Shown here: positions 52,537-63,693 of the stretch, piece by piece
Layout: every line of letters begins with the position of its first letter
How positions within the stretch are numbered: position 1 is the first letter of the stretch
DNA from: Afipia sp. OHSU_II-C1
GTDB lineage: Bacteria > Pseudomonadota > Alphaproteobacteria > Rhizobiales > Xanthobacteraceae
Reading direction: 5' to 3'
Assembly (NCBI RefSeq): GCF_000497575.1
Contig: NZ_APJI01000011.1
Span: 120,694 to 184,693 of the forward strand
Length of the DNA: 64,000 nt
Position numbers and translations under genes: made by a program
The notes under the pieces: generated by a model
Database searches by the model: none
What the model saw: the letters and a program-made list of their open reading frames with translations, nothing else
Told to the model about the DNA's origin: nothing

Positions 52537-53481
52537 ATGCTGTCGCGCACCGCAGAAAGTCTCTACTGGCTCGCCCGCTACGTCGAACGGGCGGAATATC
52601 TCGCGCGCACCATCGAGGCGACATTGCGCGCCACCGCGCTCCCGGACGCCTATGTCGGCAAGAGCAACGAATGGGAGTCCGCGCTGCTCACGGCGGGCAT
52701 CGACGAGATTTTCTATCAGTTTCATGACGAGGCGAACGAGCGCACCGTCGTCGACTTCCTGTCGTTCTCGCCCGACAACCCCTCCTCGATCCGCAACTGC
52801 ATCGAGAACGCGCGGCTGAATTCACGCTCGGTACGCACCGCGCTCACCAGCGAGATGTGGGACACCATCAACAGCGCATGGATCGAACTGCATGCCTGCT
52901 GGCCCAGGGGCGCGAAGACGCGCGAGGACCTGACCAAATTTCTGCGCTTCGTGCAGGAGACATCATTGCGCTTCGACGGCTCGGCCTACCGGACCATGCT
53001 GCGAAATGATGCCTACTGGTTCTCGCGGCTCGGCCTGCATCTGGAACGCGCCGACAACACCGCGCGCATCCTCGACGTGAAGTATCATGTACTATTGCCC
53101 GAGGAAGAACATGTCGGCGGCCCGCTCGATTATTACCAGTGGACATCGATCCTGCGCTCGGTCTCGGCGCTCACCGCCTATCACTGGGTGTATCGCGAGA
53201 CGTTGAAGCCGTGGCTGATCGCCGATCTTCTGATCCTGAATGAATCGCTGCCGCGCTCGCTGGCGAGCTGCTACGGCAATCTTGTGCGCAATCTCGACCA
53301 GATCGGCGTCGCTTACGGGCGACAGGGCGCGGCCCAGCGCCACGCGCGCGGTGTCCGCAACCGGCTGGAACATGCGCACATGGATGATCTGTTCCAGCGC
53401 GGGCTGCATGAATTCATCCAGGAATTCATTGCGGACAACGCCCGGCTGGGGGATACCATCTCGAAACAATATCTGATCTGA
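52537..53481 (+). CDS. Alpha-E domain protein, Anbu cluster
   Basis: 314 residues, almost all helical. Begins MLSRTAESLYWLARYVERAEYLARTIEAT, the classic alpha-E motif, and repeats it at NDAYWFSRLGLHLERADNTARILD. It is the usual companion of the permuted ATP-grasp, and fused to it in some genomes. Likely a partner or carrier for the ATP-grasp reaction. Co-directional with the flanking genes. Confidence 0.92.
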   Translation: MLSRTAESLYWLARYVERAEYLARTIEATLRATALPDAYVGKSNEWESALLTAGIDEIFYQFHDEANERTVVDFLSFSPDNPSSIRNCIENARLNSRSVRTALTSEMWDTINSAWIELHACWPRGAKTREDLTKFLRFVQETSLRFDGSAYRTMLRNDAYWFSRLGLHLERADNTARILDVKYHVLLPEEEHVGGPLDYYQWTSILRSVSALTAYHWVYRETLKPWLIADLLILNESLPRSLASCYGNLVRNLDQIGVAYGRQGAAQRHARGVRNRLEHAHMDDLFQRGLHEFIQEFIADNARLGDTISKQYLI

Positions 53482-53588
53482 GTTGCCCCGGATGCAGGGC
53501 TGCATCCCGTCATTGCGATGCGTATTTGCGGCGAAGCAATGACAGCGTTGTGTTATTGACGCCCGTCCCATGAACCTGCGGCATCGCC

Positions 53589-54413
53589 ATGCGCCTGAAG
53601 ATTTCTCACTCGACGACATACCGTTACGAGCCGCCGGCCACCGGCGTGATCCAGATTTTGCGCATGACGCCCGGCAGCCATGACGGACAATATGTCGCCG
53701 ACTGGCAGATCGACGTCTCCACCGATTCACGCCTCGACGTGCATCAGGATGCGTTCGGCAATGTCACGCATGTGCTGACCCATGGTGCGCTCTCGGACCT
53801 GACCATCCATGTCGAAGGCCTGATCGAGACTCACGACACCGGCGGCGTGCTGCGCGGCACCGACGAGCGGTTTCCGCCGAGCCTGTTCCTGCGCGCGACC
53901 CCGCTGACCGAGGTCAATCCCGCGATGGCGAAGTTCGCCAGCGACCTCTACCTTGAGGCGGCAGGCGACACGCTGGGCTTCCTCCATGCGTTGATGCTTC
54001 AGATCAACGATCACATGACGTTCGACACCGATCCGACCAACGCCGGGACGTCCGCCCCCGAAGCCTTCGCGCTCAAGCGCGGCGTCTGTCAGGATTACGC
54101 GCACATCTTCATCGCCTGCGCGCGCAGTGCCGGGGTCCCCGCCCGCTATATCTCGGGACACCTGCTGCGCTCGGACGGCATGATCGCGCAGGATGCGGGA
54201 CATGCGTGGGCCGAAGCCTATGTCGAAGGACTTGGATGGGTCGGCTTCGACGCCGCGAATGCGATCTGCACCACCGATGCCCATGTCCGGGTCGCCGTCG
54301 GGCTCGATTATCTGAGTGCCGCTCCGGCGCGCGGCACCCGCTACGGCGGCGGCACGGAAACCCTCGAAGTCGCCGTGCGGGTCGATCAGGCCGGACGGCA
54401 GAGCCAGAGCTGA
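53589..54413 (+). CDS. Transglutaminase family protein, Anbu cluster
   Basis: 274 residues. Bacterial N-terminal region (LKISHSTTYRYEPPATGVIQILRMTP), then the transglutaminase core with Cys in RGVCQDYAHIFIACARSAGVPARY, His in GHAWAEAYVEGLGWVGFD and Asp in that same stretch. A peptidase or amidase role is plausible. Third gene of the cluster. Confidence 0.93.
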   Translation: MRLKISHSTTYRYEPPATGVIQILRMTPGSHDGQYVADWQIDVSTDSRLDVHQDAFGNVTHVLTHGALSDLTIHVEGLIETHDTGGVLRGTDERFPPSLFLRATPLTEVNPAMAKFASDLYLEAAGDTLGFLHALMLQINDHMTFDTDPTNAGTSAPEAFALKRGVCQDYAHIFIACARSAGVPARYISGHLLRSDGMIAQDAGHAWAEAYVEGLGWVGFDAANAICTTDAHVRVAVGLDYLSAAPARGTRYGGGTETLEVAVRVDQAGRQSQS

Positions 54414-54436
54414 TTGCGAGCGAGATTCCGGTTTCG

Positions 54437-54517
54437 CGTCATTGCGAGCGAAGCGAAGCAATCCATATTGCTGCCGGAAGATGGATTGCTTCGTCGCTGG
54501 CGCTCCTCGCAATGACG
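54437..54517. repeat. Dispersed palindrome, family N, copy 4
   Basis: CGTCATTGCGAGCGAAGCGA...GCAATCCAT and ATGGATTGCTTCGTCGC...GCAATGACG arms, between transglutaminase and Anbu genes. Confidence 0.8.
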
Positions 54518-54613
54518 GTAACTGTCATGCTTCTTAAGCCTGTCAAGCTCACCTCTCCCGTTGCCCCCCACGTCTCAGCCGCGTAGAAATGCGCGGTCTG
54601 GAGAATGGTACTG

Positions 54614-55360
54614 ATGACCTATTGCTGCGGAATTCTGGTTCGTGACGGCCTTGTGATGATGGCCGACACCCGCACCAATGCGGGTCTCGACAACATCTCC
54701 ACCTTCCGCAAGCTGCACGTCTTCAGCAGCCCCGGCGAACGCATCATGGCGATCGCCACCGCGGGCAATCTCGCCATCAGCCAGTCGGTGATTTCGACCC
54801 TGAACGAGGGGTTCGAAGACCCGATCACCGGCGAAGTCGAGACGCTGATGAACGCGCCGACGATGTTTCAGGCGGCTCAGCGGATCGGCCGGGCGATCCG
54901 CGAGGTGCACAAACTCGAGGGCAACGCGCTGCGCGCGGAAGACATCTCGTTCGACGTGTCGTTCCTGTTCGGCGGCCAGATCAAGGGCGCGCGGATGCGT
55001 CTGTTCATGATCTACACCGCCGGCAACTTCATCGAGTGCACCACCGATACCCCTTACCTGCAGATCGGTGAACACAAATACGGCAAGCCGGTGCTCGACC
55101 GCGCGATCTCCTACGACGTCGATCTCTACGACGCGCTCAAGGTCGGCCTCGTGTCGATGGACTCGACCATGCGCTCCAATCTCGGCGTCGGCATGCCGAT
55201 CGACATCCTGCTGGTGCGTCCCGACGTGCTCGACGCCGAGGTGAACTATCGCATCGAGGCGGGCGAACCGTATTTCCATGATCTGCGCTCGCGCTGGTCG
55301 GCGGCGCTGCGCGCCGCGCATCAGAGCATTCCCCGTCCGCCTTACGGTCAGAAGACCTGA
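54614..55360 (+). CDS. Anbu, bacterial proteasome-type peptidase
   Basis: 248 residues when started at ATG 54614. This start is chosen because Anbu, like other Ntn-hydrolases, uses an N-terminal Thr exposed by Met removal: the product begins MTYCCG, so Thr2 becomes the nucleophile. Upstream ATG 54605 (MVLMTY) would bury it. Asp18 (MADTRTN) and Lys33 (FRKLHV) fit the proteasome beta triad. Anbu assembles into open rings and is thought to degrade or process peptides made by the other three cluster genes. Confidence 0.92.
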   Translation: MTYCCGILVRDGLVMMADTRTNAGLDNISTFRKLHVFSSPGERIMAIATAGNLAISQSVISTLNEGFEDPITGEVETLMNAPTMFQAAQRIGRAIREVHKLEGNALRAEDISFDVSFLFGGQIKGARMRLFMIYTAGNFIECTTDTPYLQIGEHKYGKPVLDRAISYDVDLYDALKVGLVSMDSTMRSNLGVGMPIDILLVRPDVLDAEVNYRIEAGEPYFHDLRSRWSAALRAAHQSIPRPPYGQKT

Positions 55361-55419
55361 CACCTGCCATACTAAAAATCAAAACAAGCCGCGGCAGCGG
55401 CGTAAAAAGGGAGAAACCA

Positions 55420-56163
55420 ATGAAAGTCGCAATCGTCACCGGTGCGGGCTCTGGAATCGGACGCGCCTCGTCGCTGGCGCTGATGAAGGCCGGGTTCTCG
55501 GTGGTGCTGGCCGGACGGCGCAAGGATGCGCTGGAAGACACCGCGAAGCTCGGCAAGGATCTGGGCAAGAGCCTCGTCGTGCCGAGCGACATGACCGACC
55601 CGGCCTCGATCGCCGCGCTGTTCGCGAAGACCATGGACGTGTTCGGCCGTCTTGACGTGCTGTTCAACAACGCGGGCGTCGGCACACCGCCGGTGCCGCT
55701 GGAAGATCTCAGCCTGCAGCAGTGGCAGACCACGGTGGCGACCAACCTCACCGCGCCGTTCCTCTGCACCCAGCACGCGTTCCGCATCATGAAGGACCAG
55801 ACGCCGCGCGGCGGGCGCATCATCAACAACGGCTCGATCTCGGCCTATGCGCCGCGTCCGTTCTCGTCGCCCTACACTGCGACCAAGCACGCCATCAGCG
55901 GCCTCACCCGCGCCACCGCCCTCGACGGCCGCGCCTATGACATCGCCTGTGGCCAGATCGACATCGGCAACGCCGCGACCGAGATGACCGAGCGCATGAC
56001 CGGCGGCGTGTTGCAGCCACGCGGCGACACTATGGTCGAGCCGCGCATGGATGTGCAGAATGTCGCCGACGCCATCGTGTTCATGGCAACGCGCTCGCTC
56101 GATGCAAACGCCCTGTTCCTCAACATCATGGCGACCAAAATGCCGTTCGTCGGGCGGGGCTGA
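55420..56163 (+). CDS. SDR family oxidoreductase
   Basis: 247 residues. NAD(P)-binding TGAGSGIG (residues 7-14), [16 protein letters not shown] and the YTATKHA (Tyr-Lys) catalytic motif are present. A 59-bp gap separates it from the Anbu gene, so read-through is possible. Substrate unknown. Confidence 0.92.
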   Translation: MKVAIVTGAGSGIGRASSLALMKAGFSVVLAGRRKDALEDTAKLGKDLGKSLVVPSDMTDPASIAALFAKTMDVFGRLDVLFNNAGVGTPPVPLEDLSLQQWQTTVATNLTAPFLCTQHAFRIMKDQTPRGGRIINNGSISAYAPRPFSSPYTATKHAISGLTRATALDGRAYDIACGQIDIGNAATEMTERMTGGVLQPRGDTMVEPRMDVQNVADAIVFMATRSLDANALFLNIMATKMPFVGRG

Positions 56164-56179
56164 CGGCAACACATATGCG

Positions 56180-56989
56180 TCAGCGGTTCAATTCCGCTGA
56201 CGCCAGCTCCGCGACCCGCAGATCGACCTCCGCTGGATCACCGTCGTCGAGATACCAGGCCGCGGACAAGCCGGTCCACGCCAAAATCCAGCGCAGCATC
56301 CGCGCGCGTTCGACCTTCGCGGCCTTTGTGACGATCTCCAGCCGGCGCGCGAACCGTTCCGGGATGGTCGCGATCGGCCATTGCGGATGATCGAGGTCGG
56401 GATTGGTGAAGATGTTCGCGTAGTCGAACGCACGCTCACCGGTCAGATGCTTGGGATCGATCGCCAGCCATCCCCGCGCGCCGAAATCCAGCACATTGTT
56501 ATGGTGCAGATCGCCATGCAGGACACAAACATCGCGCGGCTCCGCCAGCAGCATTCGCGCCGCCTCGGCGCTTTTCACGAGGATGCCGCCGTGTTTCGCC
56601 GCGGCGGGATCGAGGTCGCGAAACCATTGCGACAGGGTTATCAGGCCCGGCGGCGGATGTGATCTCGGGCTGTGAAGCCGCGCCGCAACGTCACAGAGAA
56701 TTTTGGTGGCTTCGTCGTCGCGTCGGGTGCGCGCCATCAAAGCCAGCGACTGCGCGCCCTCCGCGCGCTCCAGCAGAACTGCGATGTCGTCGCGGGCCAG
56801 CACCCGCGCCGCGCCCTCGCCGTTCCACCATTGCATCACTGCGCCGCCAATGCGCTCGTCGTCGTGATCGGCGATCTTCAGCATGGCAGCGACGCCGCGC
56901 TGCCGGACCGGCAACAGGTGAGACGCGCGGGTGATAATGGGAGCGCCGTCGGGGATCAGCTCCCACGCGCGAAGGTAGGCATCGAACAT
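56180..56989 (-). CDS. Aminoglycoside/hydroxyurea kinase-like protein
   Basis: 269 residues of the APH(6)/hydroxyurea kinase fold: catalytic loop VCVLHGDLHHNNVLDFGARGWLAIDPKHLTGER (Asp in HGDLHHNN, Asp in IDPK). It would phosphorylate a hydroxyl on an aminoglycoside-like or other small substrate. Composition matches the host, so it is probably a native enzyme, not an acquired resistance gene. Convergent with the SDR. Confidence 0.88.
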   Translation of the reverse strand: MFDAYLRAWELIPDGAPIITRASHLLPVRQRGVAAMLKIADHDDERIGGAVMQWWNGEGAARVLARDDIAVLLERAEGAQSLALMARTRRDDEATKILCDVAARLHSPRSHPPPGLITLSQWFRDLDPAAAKHGGILVKSAEAARMLLAEPRDVCVLHGDLHHNNVLDFGARGWLAIDPKHLTGERAFDYANIFTNPDLDHPQWPIATIPERFARRLEIVTKAAKVERARMLRWILAWTGLSAAWYLDDGDPAEVDLRVAELASAELNR

Positions 56990-57053
56990 CGCCGATACTT
57001 ACGACATGGGATGCCGGTTCGCACCACCCTGCGGCAATCAGACGTAGCGCGCG

Positions 57054-57665
57054 TTACGCGGTGAGTTCGACCGTCTCGAATTCCGCAGGCAGGATCACTT
57101 CCAGCAACTCGCAATTGTCGGAGTAGTCGCGAATGAAGTGCTTGATGCGCGGCGGTTGCGTCCAGCAGCTTCCCTCGTTCATCGTGATTTCGCCCTGCCC
57201 TTCAAAGTAAGCCTTCACCCATCCCTTGAGGACGTAAACCATCTGAAAATCCACGCCGTGGAAGTGCAGCTTGGACACTTCCTTGGGGTCGCATGGTCCG
57301 ATCAGGCGGATGACATGGGCCTGCGCCAGTCCGTGCGTACCCTTCGCGATGCCGAGGTCGCGATATTGCGCATAGGCGCGCAAGCCGTCAGCGCGAAAAT
57401 CCTCGTCCCGGTGATGGCTGACAACGAAGCGCTGCTTCGGACGGGCTGGTCTGGGCGATGCGCGGCGCGCGGCCGGCGTGCGGAGTTTGCTCGGCTTCGC
57501 GCGAGCCGTGGATGCTGCGGCGGCCTTCTTGCGCTGCGCGGATTTTTTCACAGCCGCGGAGCGGGCCGCGGTTTTGAGCCGCTTGTCTGATCCCGCTGCT
57601 GCCGATTTTGTCTTGGCTGATTTTGTCTTGGCGGATTTTGTCTTGGTCGATCTTGTTTTGACCAT
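57054..57665 (-). CDS. Cupin protein with a Lys/Ala-rich histone-like N-terminus
   Basis: 203 residues from ATG 57665, with GGAGG 5 bp upstream. Residues 1-80 are Lys/Ala/Thr/Ser-rich with direct repeats (TKSAKTKSAKTKSA), like the tail of bacterial histone H1-type proteins, and could bind DNA. Residues 85-203 form a cupin (LHFHGVDFQMVYVLKGWVKAYFEGQGEITMNEGSCWTQPPRIKHFIRDYSDNCELLEV) with His ligands for a metal. The fusion is unusual. Single gene. Confidence 0.85.
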   Translation of the reverse strand: MVKTRSTKTKSAKTKSAKTKSAAAGSDKRLKTAARSAAVKKSAQRKKAAAASTARAKPSKLRTPAARRASPRPARPKQRFVVSHHRDEDFRADGLRAYAQYRDLGIAKGTHGLAQAHVIRLIGPCDPKEVSKLHFHGVDFQMVYVLKGWVKAYFEGQGEITMNEGSCWTQPPRIKHFIRDYSDNCELLEVILPAEFETVELTA

Positions 57666-57779
57666 GCGCGCCTCCCCTTTTTTGGCCCGCTGCATCCATG
57701 ATGCAACGCGGCTCGGGAAGACTAACCATTGCCCGCCGCCTCGACAATGATCGGCGGGCACTCGCCTCGCGACGTTCCG

Positions 57780-58079
57780 TCAGTGCAACCGGAACACCCC
57801 GTCGATCGCCTTGATCTCGGCCGGCTTGATCAGCTTGGAATGGGCGACGGTGACCGAGACCAGCGGCCCGTCCAGCTTTTCCTGCCAGAAAGCGAGAAAG
57901 TCCTTCAGCGCCGGAAAGTTTGGGAACAGATCGTAGTTCTGCCAGACGTAGGATTGCAGCAGCCAGCGGTGATCGGGGCGCCGGTACAGGATCTCGGCCG
58001 TTGTCAGGCCGTAACCGGCGAGTTGCCGCTTGAAGTCCTCAGAGACGGTCCCTTGGGGGACCGGTGTTTTCGAGACCAT
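57780..58079 (-). CDS. usg: Usg family protein
   Basis: 99 residues from ATG 58079 (MVSKTPVPQG), GGAGG 5 bp upstream; a 116-residue version begins at 58130. The family signature is TTAEILYRRPDHRWLLQSYVWQNYDLFPNFPALKDFLAFWQEKLDGPL. Usg occurs near trp genes in many alphaproteobacteria; function unclear. Here it sits alone, divergent from groESL. Confidence 0.9.
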   Translation of the reverse strand: MVSKTPVPQGTVSEDFKRQLAGYGLTTAEILYRRPDHRWLLQSYVWQNYDLFPNFPALKDFLAFWQEKLDGPLVSVTVAHSKLIKPAEIKAIDGVFRLH

Positions 58080-58237
58080 GCCAACCTCCATGCCCGGCAT
58101 GAAGAAAAGATGACGCAGTACGTTAACCAATCACAAGCTCAAAAGTTGAATAAAGTGTTAACTATCAAGGCACTAGCAGCATTGCCGCGGGACTGCTGAT
58201 AGCGGGCGGCTGCAGGTTAATGATGCGGGAGAAGAAT

Positions 58238-58264
58238 CTGGCAGCCGTCACACCAGAGTGCCAA
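58238..58264. promoter_or_regulatory. CIRCE-like element, upstream copy
   Basis: CTGGCAGCC-N9-GAGTGCCAA. Right half perfect for a CIRCE variant (GAGTGCCAA), left half degenerate; correct 9-bp spacer. Confidence 0.5.
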
Positions 58265-58281
58265 ATTTTCTGCTACAGACC

Positions 58282-58313
58282 CTTGCCCGGCACCCGCCAT
58301 CGGCCTATGTCCG
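58282..58313 (+). promoter_or_regulatory. RpoH (sigma-32) promoter of groESL
   Basis: CTTG at 58282-58285, 18-bp spacer, CCTATGTCCG at 58304-58313. It matches the alphaproteobacterial heat-shock consensus CTTG-N17-18-CYTATNTNNG without a mismatch. The CIRCE-like element at 58325 would overlap the start-site region. Confidence 0.8.
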
Positions 58314-58324
58314 TGTCAGTCGCG

Positions 58325-58351
58325 GTAGCACTCGCCTACCCAGACTGCTAA
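58325..58351. promoter_or_regulatory. CIRCE element of groESL
   Basis: GTAGCACTC-N9-GACTGCTAA against CIRCE TTAGCACTC-N9-GAGTGCTAA; two mismatches. It lies 43 bp before the groES ATG, the expected place for HrcA control. Confidence 0.75.
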
Positions 58352-58393
58352 ATTTGCAAAAACACAGCGTTATCAATCCATTAGGAGGACTGC

Positions 58394-58708
58394 ATGAAAT
58401 TCCGTCCGCTTCACGACCGCGTCGTGGTCAAGCGCATCGACGCCGAAGAGAAGACCAAAGGCGGTATCATCATTCCGGACAGCGCGAAGGAAAAGCCTTC
58501 CCAGGGCGAGATCCTGTCGGTGGGTCCGGGCGGCCGCGACGAGGCCGGCAAGCTGATCCCGATCGACCTGAACGTCGGCGACATCGTCCTGTTCGGCAAG
58601 TGGTCCGGCACCGAGGTCAAGATCGACGGCCAGGAAGTGCTGATCATGAAGGAAAGCGACATCATGGGCGTCATCACCGATGGCAGCGCCAAGAAGAAGG
58701 CCGCTTAA
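58394..58708 (+). CDS. groES: Co-chaperonin GroES
   Basis: 104 residues, ATG behind [52 protein letters not shown], followed by the mobile loop and [11 protein letters not shown]. Heptameric lid of GroEL in the cytosol. Expressed with groEL (55 bp gap). Confidence 0.98.
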   Translation: MKFRPLHDRVVVKRIDAEEKTKGGIIIPDSAKEKPSQGEILSVGPGGRDEAGKLIPIDLNVGDIVLFGKWSGTEVKIDGQEVLIMKESDIMGVITDGSAKKKAA

Positions 58709-58751
58709 GAGCGCCCTCTCCCACCCAAAATTCAATCTTCCTGACACCTAA

Positions 58752-60407
<1,656 letters not shown>

Positions 60408-60440
60408 TCCACGCCCCTCAGGCAGTTACAAGAATGCGAA

Positions 60441-60470
60441 ACCCCGGCAGCGATGCCGGGGTTTTTGTTT
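60441..60470 (+). terminator. groESL terminator
   Basis: ACCCCGGCA/TGCCGGGGT stem (60441-60449 with 60454-60462) followed by TTTTTGTTT. A near-identical hairpin recurs at 61817. Confidence 0.9.
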
Positions 60471-60501
60471 GGACCCGCTCTTGCCGCGCCCGCTCCAGCC
60501 T

Positions 60502-60813
60502 TCAGTCCGCGTGCTTGAGAATCGTCTTCAGCAGGCCCGGAAAGCGCGCGTTGATATCGGCCTCGCGCACGGCGTTGCGATGCTCGACGCCCTGCTTGGT
60601 GGTGTGGATCAGGCCCGCCTCGCGCAGCACGCGGAAATGGTTCGACAGCGTCGACTTGGCCATGTCCGGGCATGGCGCTGCCGCTGTGCACGACATGCAA
60701 TCCTTCTGGCCGATCAGCCCTTTGACGATCATCAGCCGCGTCGGATCGGCCAGCGCGGCGAGAACGCCGGCCAGCGTGATGTCCTGCCTCGCGGGGTGAA
60801 CGAACTGCACCAT
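60502..60813 (-). CDS. ArsR family transcriptional regulator
   Basis: 103 residues from ATG 60813 (MVQFVHPARQD); the frame extends to a TTG at 60849 with no SD. HTH of the ArsR type (LAALADPTRLMIVKGLIGQ; MAKSTLSNHFRVLREAGLIHTTKQGVEHRNAVR). The CMSCTAAAPCPDM loop has three cysteines that could bind metal or a thiol-reactive ligand. Divergent from the SDR, with an operator between. Confidence 0.9.
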   Translation of the reverse strand: MVQFVHPARQDITLAGVLAALADPTRLMIVKGLIGQKDCMSCTAAAPCPDMAKSTLSNHFRVLREAGLIHTTKQGVEHRNAVREADINARFPGLLKTILKHAD

Positions 60814-60844
60814 AAAAAATAATATAGGCCGCCCCTTGATCTGG

Positions 60845-60875
60845 TTCAATAGTTCAATACTTCCGAACTACTGAA
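60845..60875. promoter_or_regulatory. Operator between ArsR regulator and SDR
   Basis: TTCAATAGTTC-N9-GAACTACTGAA: 10 of 11 arm positions pair, inner TAGTTC/GAACTA perfect. It lies 32 bp from the ArsR ATG and 47 bp from the SDR ATG. Confidence 0.65.
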
Positions 60876-60921
60876 ACAATGATCCATAACGGATCGACAG
60901 GACAAGTCAGGGAACACGATC

Positions 60922-61674
<753 letters not shown>

Positions 61675-61718
61675 GCGGCGGCCTGCCCCAACGGCCTCCG
61701 AGTGGCGATATAGGCGGC

Positions 61719-61795
61719 ACGGACTTCTGAGAGAAGTCCGTCATTCCGGGCGCGGTGCGGCATTCTTCATGCCGCTCCGCAGACCCGGAATCTCG
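61719..61795. repeat. Palindromic repeats downstream of SDR
   Basis: Hairpin CGGACTTCT-GAG-AGAAGTCCG (61720-61740) and a second palindrome with ATTCCGGG/CCCGGAAT ends (61743-61791). The first could also terminate the SDR transcript. Confidence 0.65.
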
Positions 61796-61816
61796 CTCCA
61801 CGAATACGAAATGCAA

Positions 61817-61840
61817 AACCCCGGCAGCGATGCCGGGGTT
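61817..61840 (-). terminator. Terminator of the TIR operon, copy of the groESL hairpin
   Basis: AACCCCGGCA-GCGA-TGCCGGGGTT; on the minus strand, 22 bp after the TIR stop, it is followed by TTGC. Near-identical to 60441. Confidence 0.65.
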
Positions 61841-61861
61841 ATTGCCGAGAGGACAATTTGG

Positions 61862-62935
61862 CTAAAAGTCTGGTTCTATCCGCCTCGGCCAATTGCTGCT
61901 CATAACAAATTTTCTCGATCCCCAACGATGCAAATGAGGGAGAATTCCAGGGCCCCAAGAAAATGGTTTGGTACCACTGAAACCAAAGCTACCTTGCAAC
62001 TCAGTGTTTGTATTGTAAGCATCAATAATTCTATCGATCTGGTCGTCACTAACAGCATCAATAGCGGGAAGAATGAGAGAAAGTGCATTTCCCCTATCAA
62101 AGCTAGAGCATCGCGAAAGCGCCCCAATGTAAGCGCTCAGCATTCTGTCGCTCTTTATCAGAAGCTTCACAAGCTCCTCGGGCATAGACGCCCAGTCAGT
62201 TGTAAGGCCTTGAAATTTTCCAAGGAAACCATACGGGTCTCTTTCGAGTCTTACCGCAACGATAGGCACCCCTCGAGCTAGCGCGTAGCCGACTTCCTGA
62301 TCCGTCCAATTACTCTCGTGGAATTCCTTAGTCATCAACGCAACGAACCCATCCATCGTGGCTAAAGCATTTTCAATTTCGTCTTGCCATTCTTTAGTTG
62401 GATGGATGTCCTCATGCGCAACAAATGCGGAAACTCCGTAATGTCGCAACGCCTCTTTAACAGCGGCAGTTTCGCGTTTGACTTCCGTTTTGTGACTGAA
62501 GAAAAGTCGAAAGTCGTTTTCCGTCCAAATTCGCTTGGCAGCTTCAGTGCCAACCTGCCTGGTTCCCGTTACTAGTAAACCAGACTCTTGTCGCCAGTTG
62601 CTTTCTTCTGGAAGATCCATCTCCAAGAAAACGCCGTCGAAAAACTCATTTTGAACGTTATGAAGCTTATTCAAGTCTTCTGAGATTTGCCTTTGAACTT
62701 CTGCCTGCTGATTGATATTTGCCAAATAAATTTCTTCCGGTACCGTAAGCCGAATTGCGTGCCCTGACGTACCACCATTCCAATTATCGTAACTGTATCC
62801 CTCTTCGACAAAAATCTTCGCGTTGACGATAATGTTTTGAAGCGGCCGCTTTCCTTCTTGAGCATACAACTTAGATAACGCTGCCATGCAGCGTTCAATT
62901 TTGCTCGGCAGTTGATAGGATGTCGTGCTAGCCAC
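61862..62935 (-). CDS. TIR-domain protein, probable NADase effector
   Basis: 357 residues, GTG start with GAGG 7 bp upstream. Residues 1-140: an unassigned N-terminal domain (YSYDNWNGGTSGHAIRLTVP; NKLHNVQNEFFDGVFLEM). Residues about 141-235: TIR fold (FRLFFSHK; VSAFVAHEDIHPTKEWQDEIENAL; FHESNWTDQEVGYALARGVPIVAVRL) with Glu214 in the SxxWxxxE setting that holds the catalytic residue in TIR NADases. C-terminal 120 residues helical, unassigned. GC about 45%, far below its neighbours. Second gene of a two-gene unit; probable anti-phage effector by inference. Confidence 0.88.
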   Translation of the reverse strand: MASTTSYQLPSKIERCMAALSKLYAQEGKRPLQNIIVNAKIFVEEGYSYDNWNGGTSGHAIRLTVPEEIYLANINQQAEVQRQISEDLNKLHNVQNEFFDGVFLEMDLPEESNWRQESGLLVTGTRQVGTEAAKRIWTENDFRLFFSHKTEVKRETAAVKEALRHYGVSAFVAHEDIHPTKEWQDEIENALATMDGFVALMTKEFHESNWTDQEVGYALARGVPIVAVRLERDPYGFLGKFQGLTTDWASMPEELVKLLIKSDRMLSAYIGALSRCSSFDRGNALSLILPAIDAVSDDQIDRIIDAYNTNTELQGSFGFSGTKPFSWGPGILPHLHRWGSRKFVMSSNWPRRIEPDF

Positions 62936-62997
62936 GGATTTTCCTCAAACTTCTATAACAAAGCTTTCCGCCGAAACACTGCGACGTAACAGGGCCA

Positions 62998-63666
62998 TTA
63001 GCCACGCTCGTCGCGAATTTTTTTCCACTCGGTCAAAATCGCGCGATATTTTTGAATAAAGAGCACTCTTTCATTTCCTTGGAGAGGGATATCAACCGGC
63101 CTAAAGTACGCACCACGCAAGACATCTAGAATTCGAAAATCATCGATGCCAAATTCCATCAGTGCCTCTTGCATCGCCCAAAAACCAAGACGCGCTCCTT
63201 CTATAGGAAGGACGGGGTTCTCGGCAAAATACGGATATATCGCCCGACCTGTCCCATCCCAAATTTTGACAGCGAGAATGTTTTCTACTTTTACGATTGC
63301 GCCTAGCTCGTCGAGAGAAAATTGCCCCTTAGCTGTTTTAGGGTTGAATTCAAATTTTTCATTTCGCCATCTAATTTTTCCTTCCCACACACTCAAAAAC
63401 CCGTTTGTCAAAAGCGGGTAGAGACGTTGGCGAGTTTTGTTACTAGCAACACGGATTTTTGTTTGTTCTCTTAAATCAAGAGTACCAGCTACGTGGTTTT
63501 TTGCATCAGCCCAAAAAGGCCCGTGAAAATCACCACCAGAATCTTGTTCTTCCAAATCCTTTTTTTCCTCGGTTCGAACATCCTCGAGGAGAATTCGTCT
63601 TTGTATGTTTGGTTTTGCGTAAAACAACCGTAGCAGTTTTCGCAGATGAATTTTTTCAATCGACAT
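62998..63666 (-). CDS. Unrecognised partner of the TIR protein
   Basis: 222 residues from ATG 63666 (a TTG precedes it), upstream AGGGA. No family I know. It starts with a basic helix (LRKLLRLFYAKPNIQRRILLEDV), then acidic EEKKDLEEQDSGGDFHGPFW, a central region (RQRLYPLLTNGFLSVWEGKIRWRNEKFEF) and helical C-terminus (EGARLGFWAMQEALMEFG; VLFIQKYRAILTEWKKIRDERG). Same low GC as the TIR gene and 62 bp upstream of it: likely one operon. Confidence 0.75.
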   Translation of the reverse strand: MSIEKIHLRKLLRLFYAKPNIQRRILLEDVRTEEKKDLEEQDSGGDFHGPFWADAKNHVAGTLDLREQTKIRVASNKTRQRLYPLLTNGFLSVWEGKIRWRNEKFEFNPKTAKGQFSLDELGAIVKVENILAVKIWDGTGRAIYPYFAENPVLPIEGARLGFWAMQEALMEFGIDDFRILDVLRGAYFRPVDIPLQGNERVLFIQKYRAILTEWKKIRDERG

Positions 63667-63693
63667 CAAAGCATCCCTAAATGATGAAATGAG

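Noticed and set aside
56180..56989. Acquired antibiotic-resistance gene
   Set aside because: Kinase fold is real, but base composition matches the host and no mobile element flanks it.
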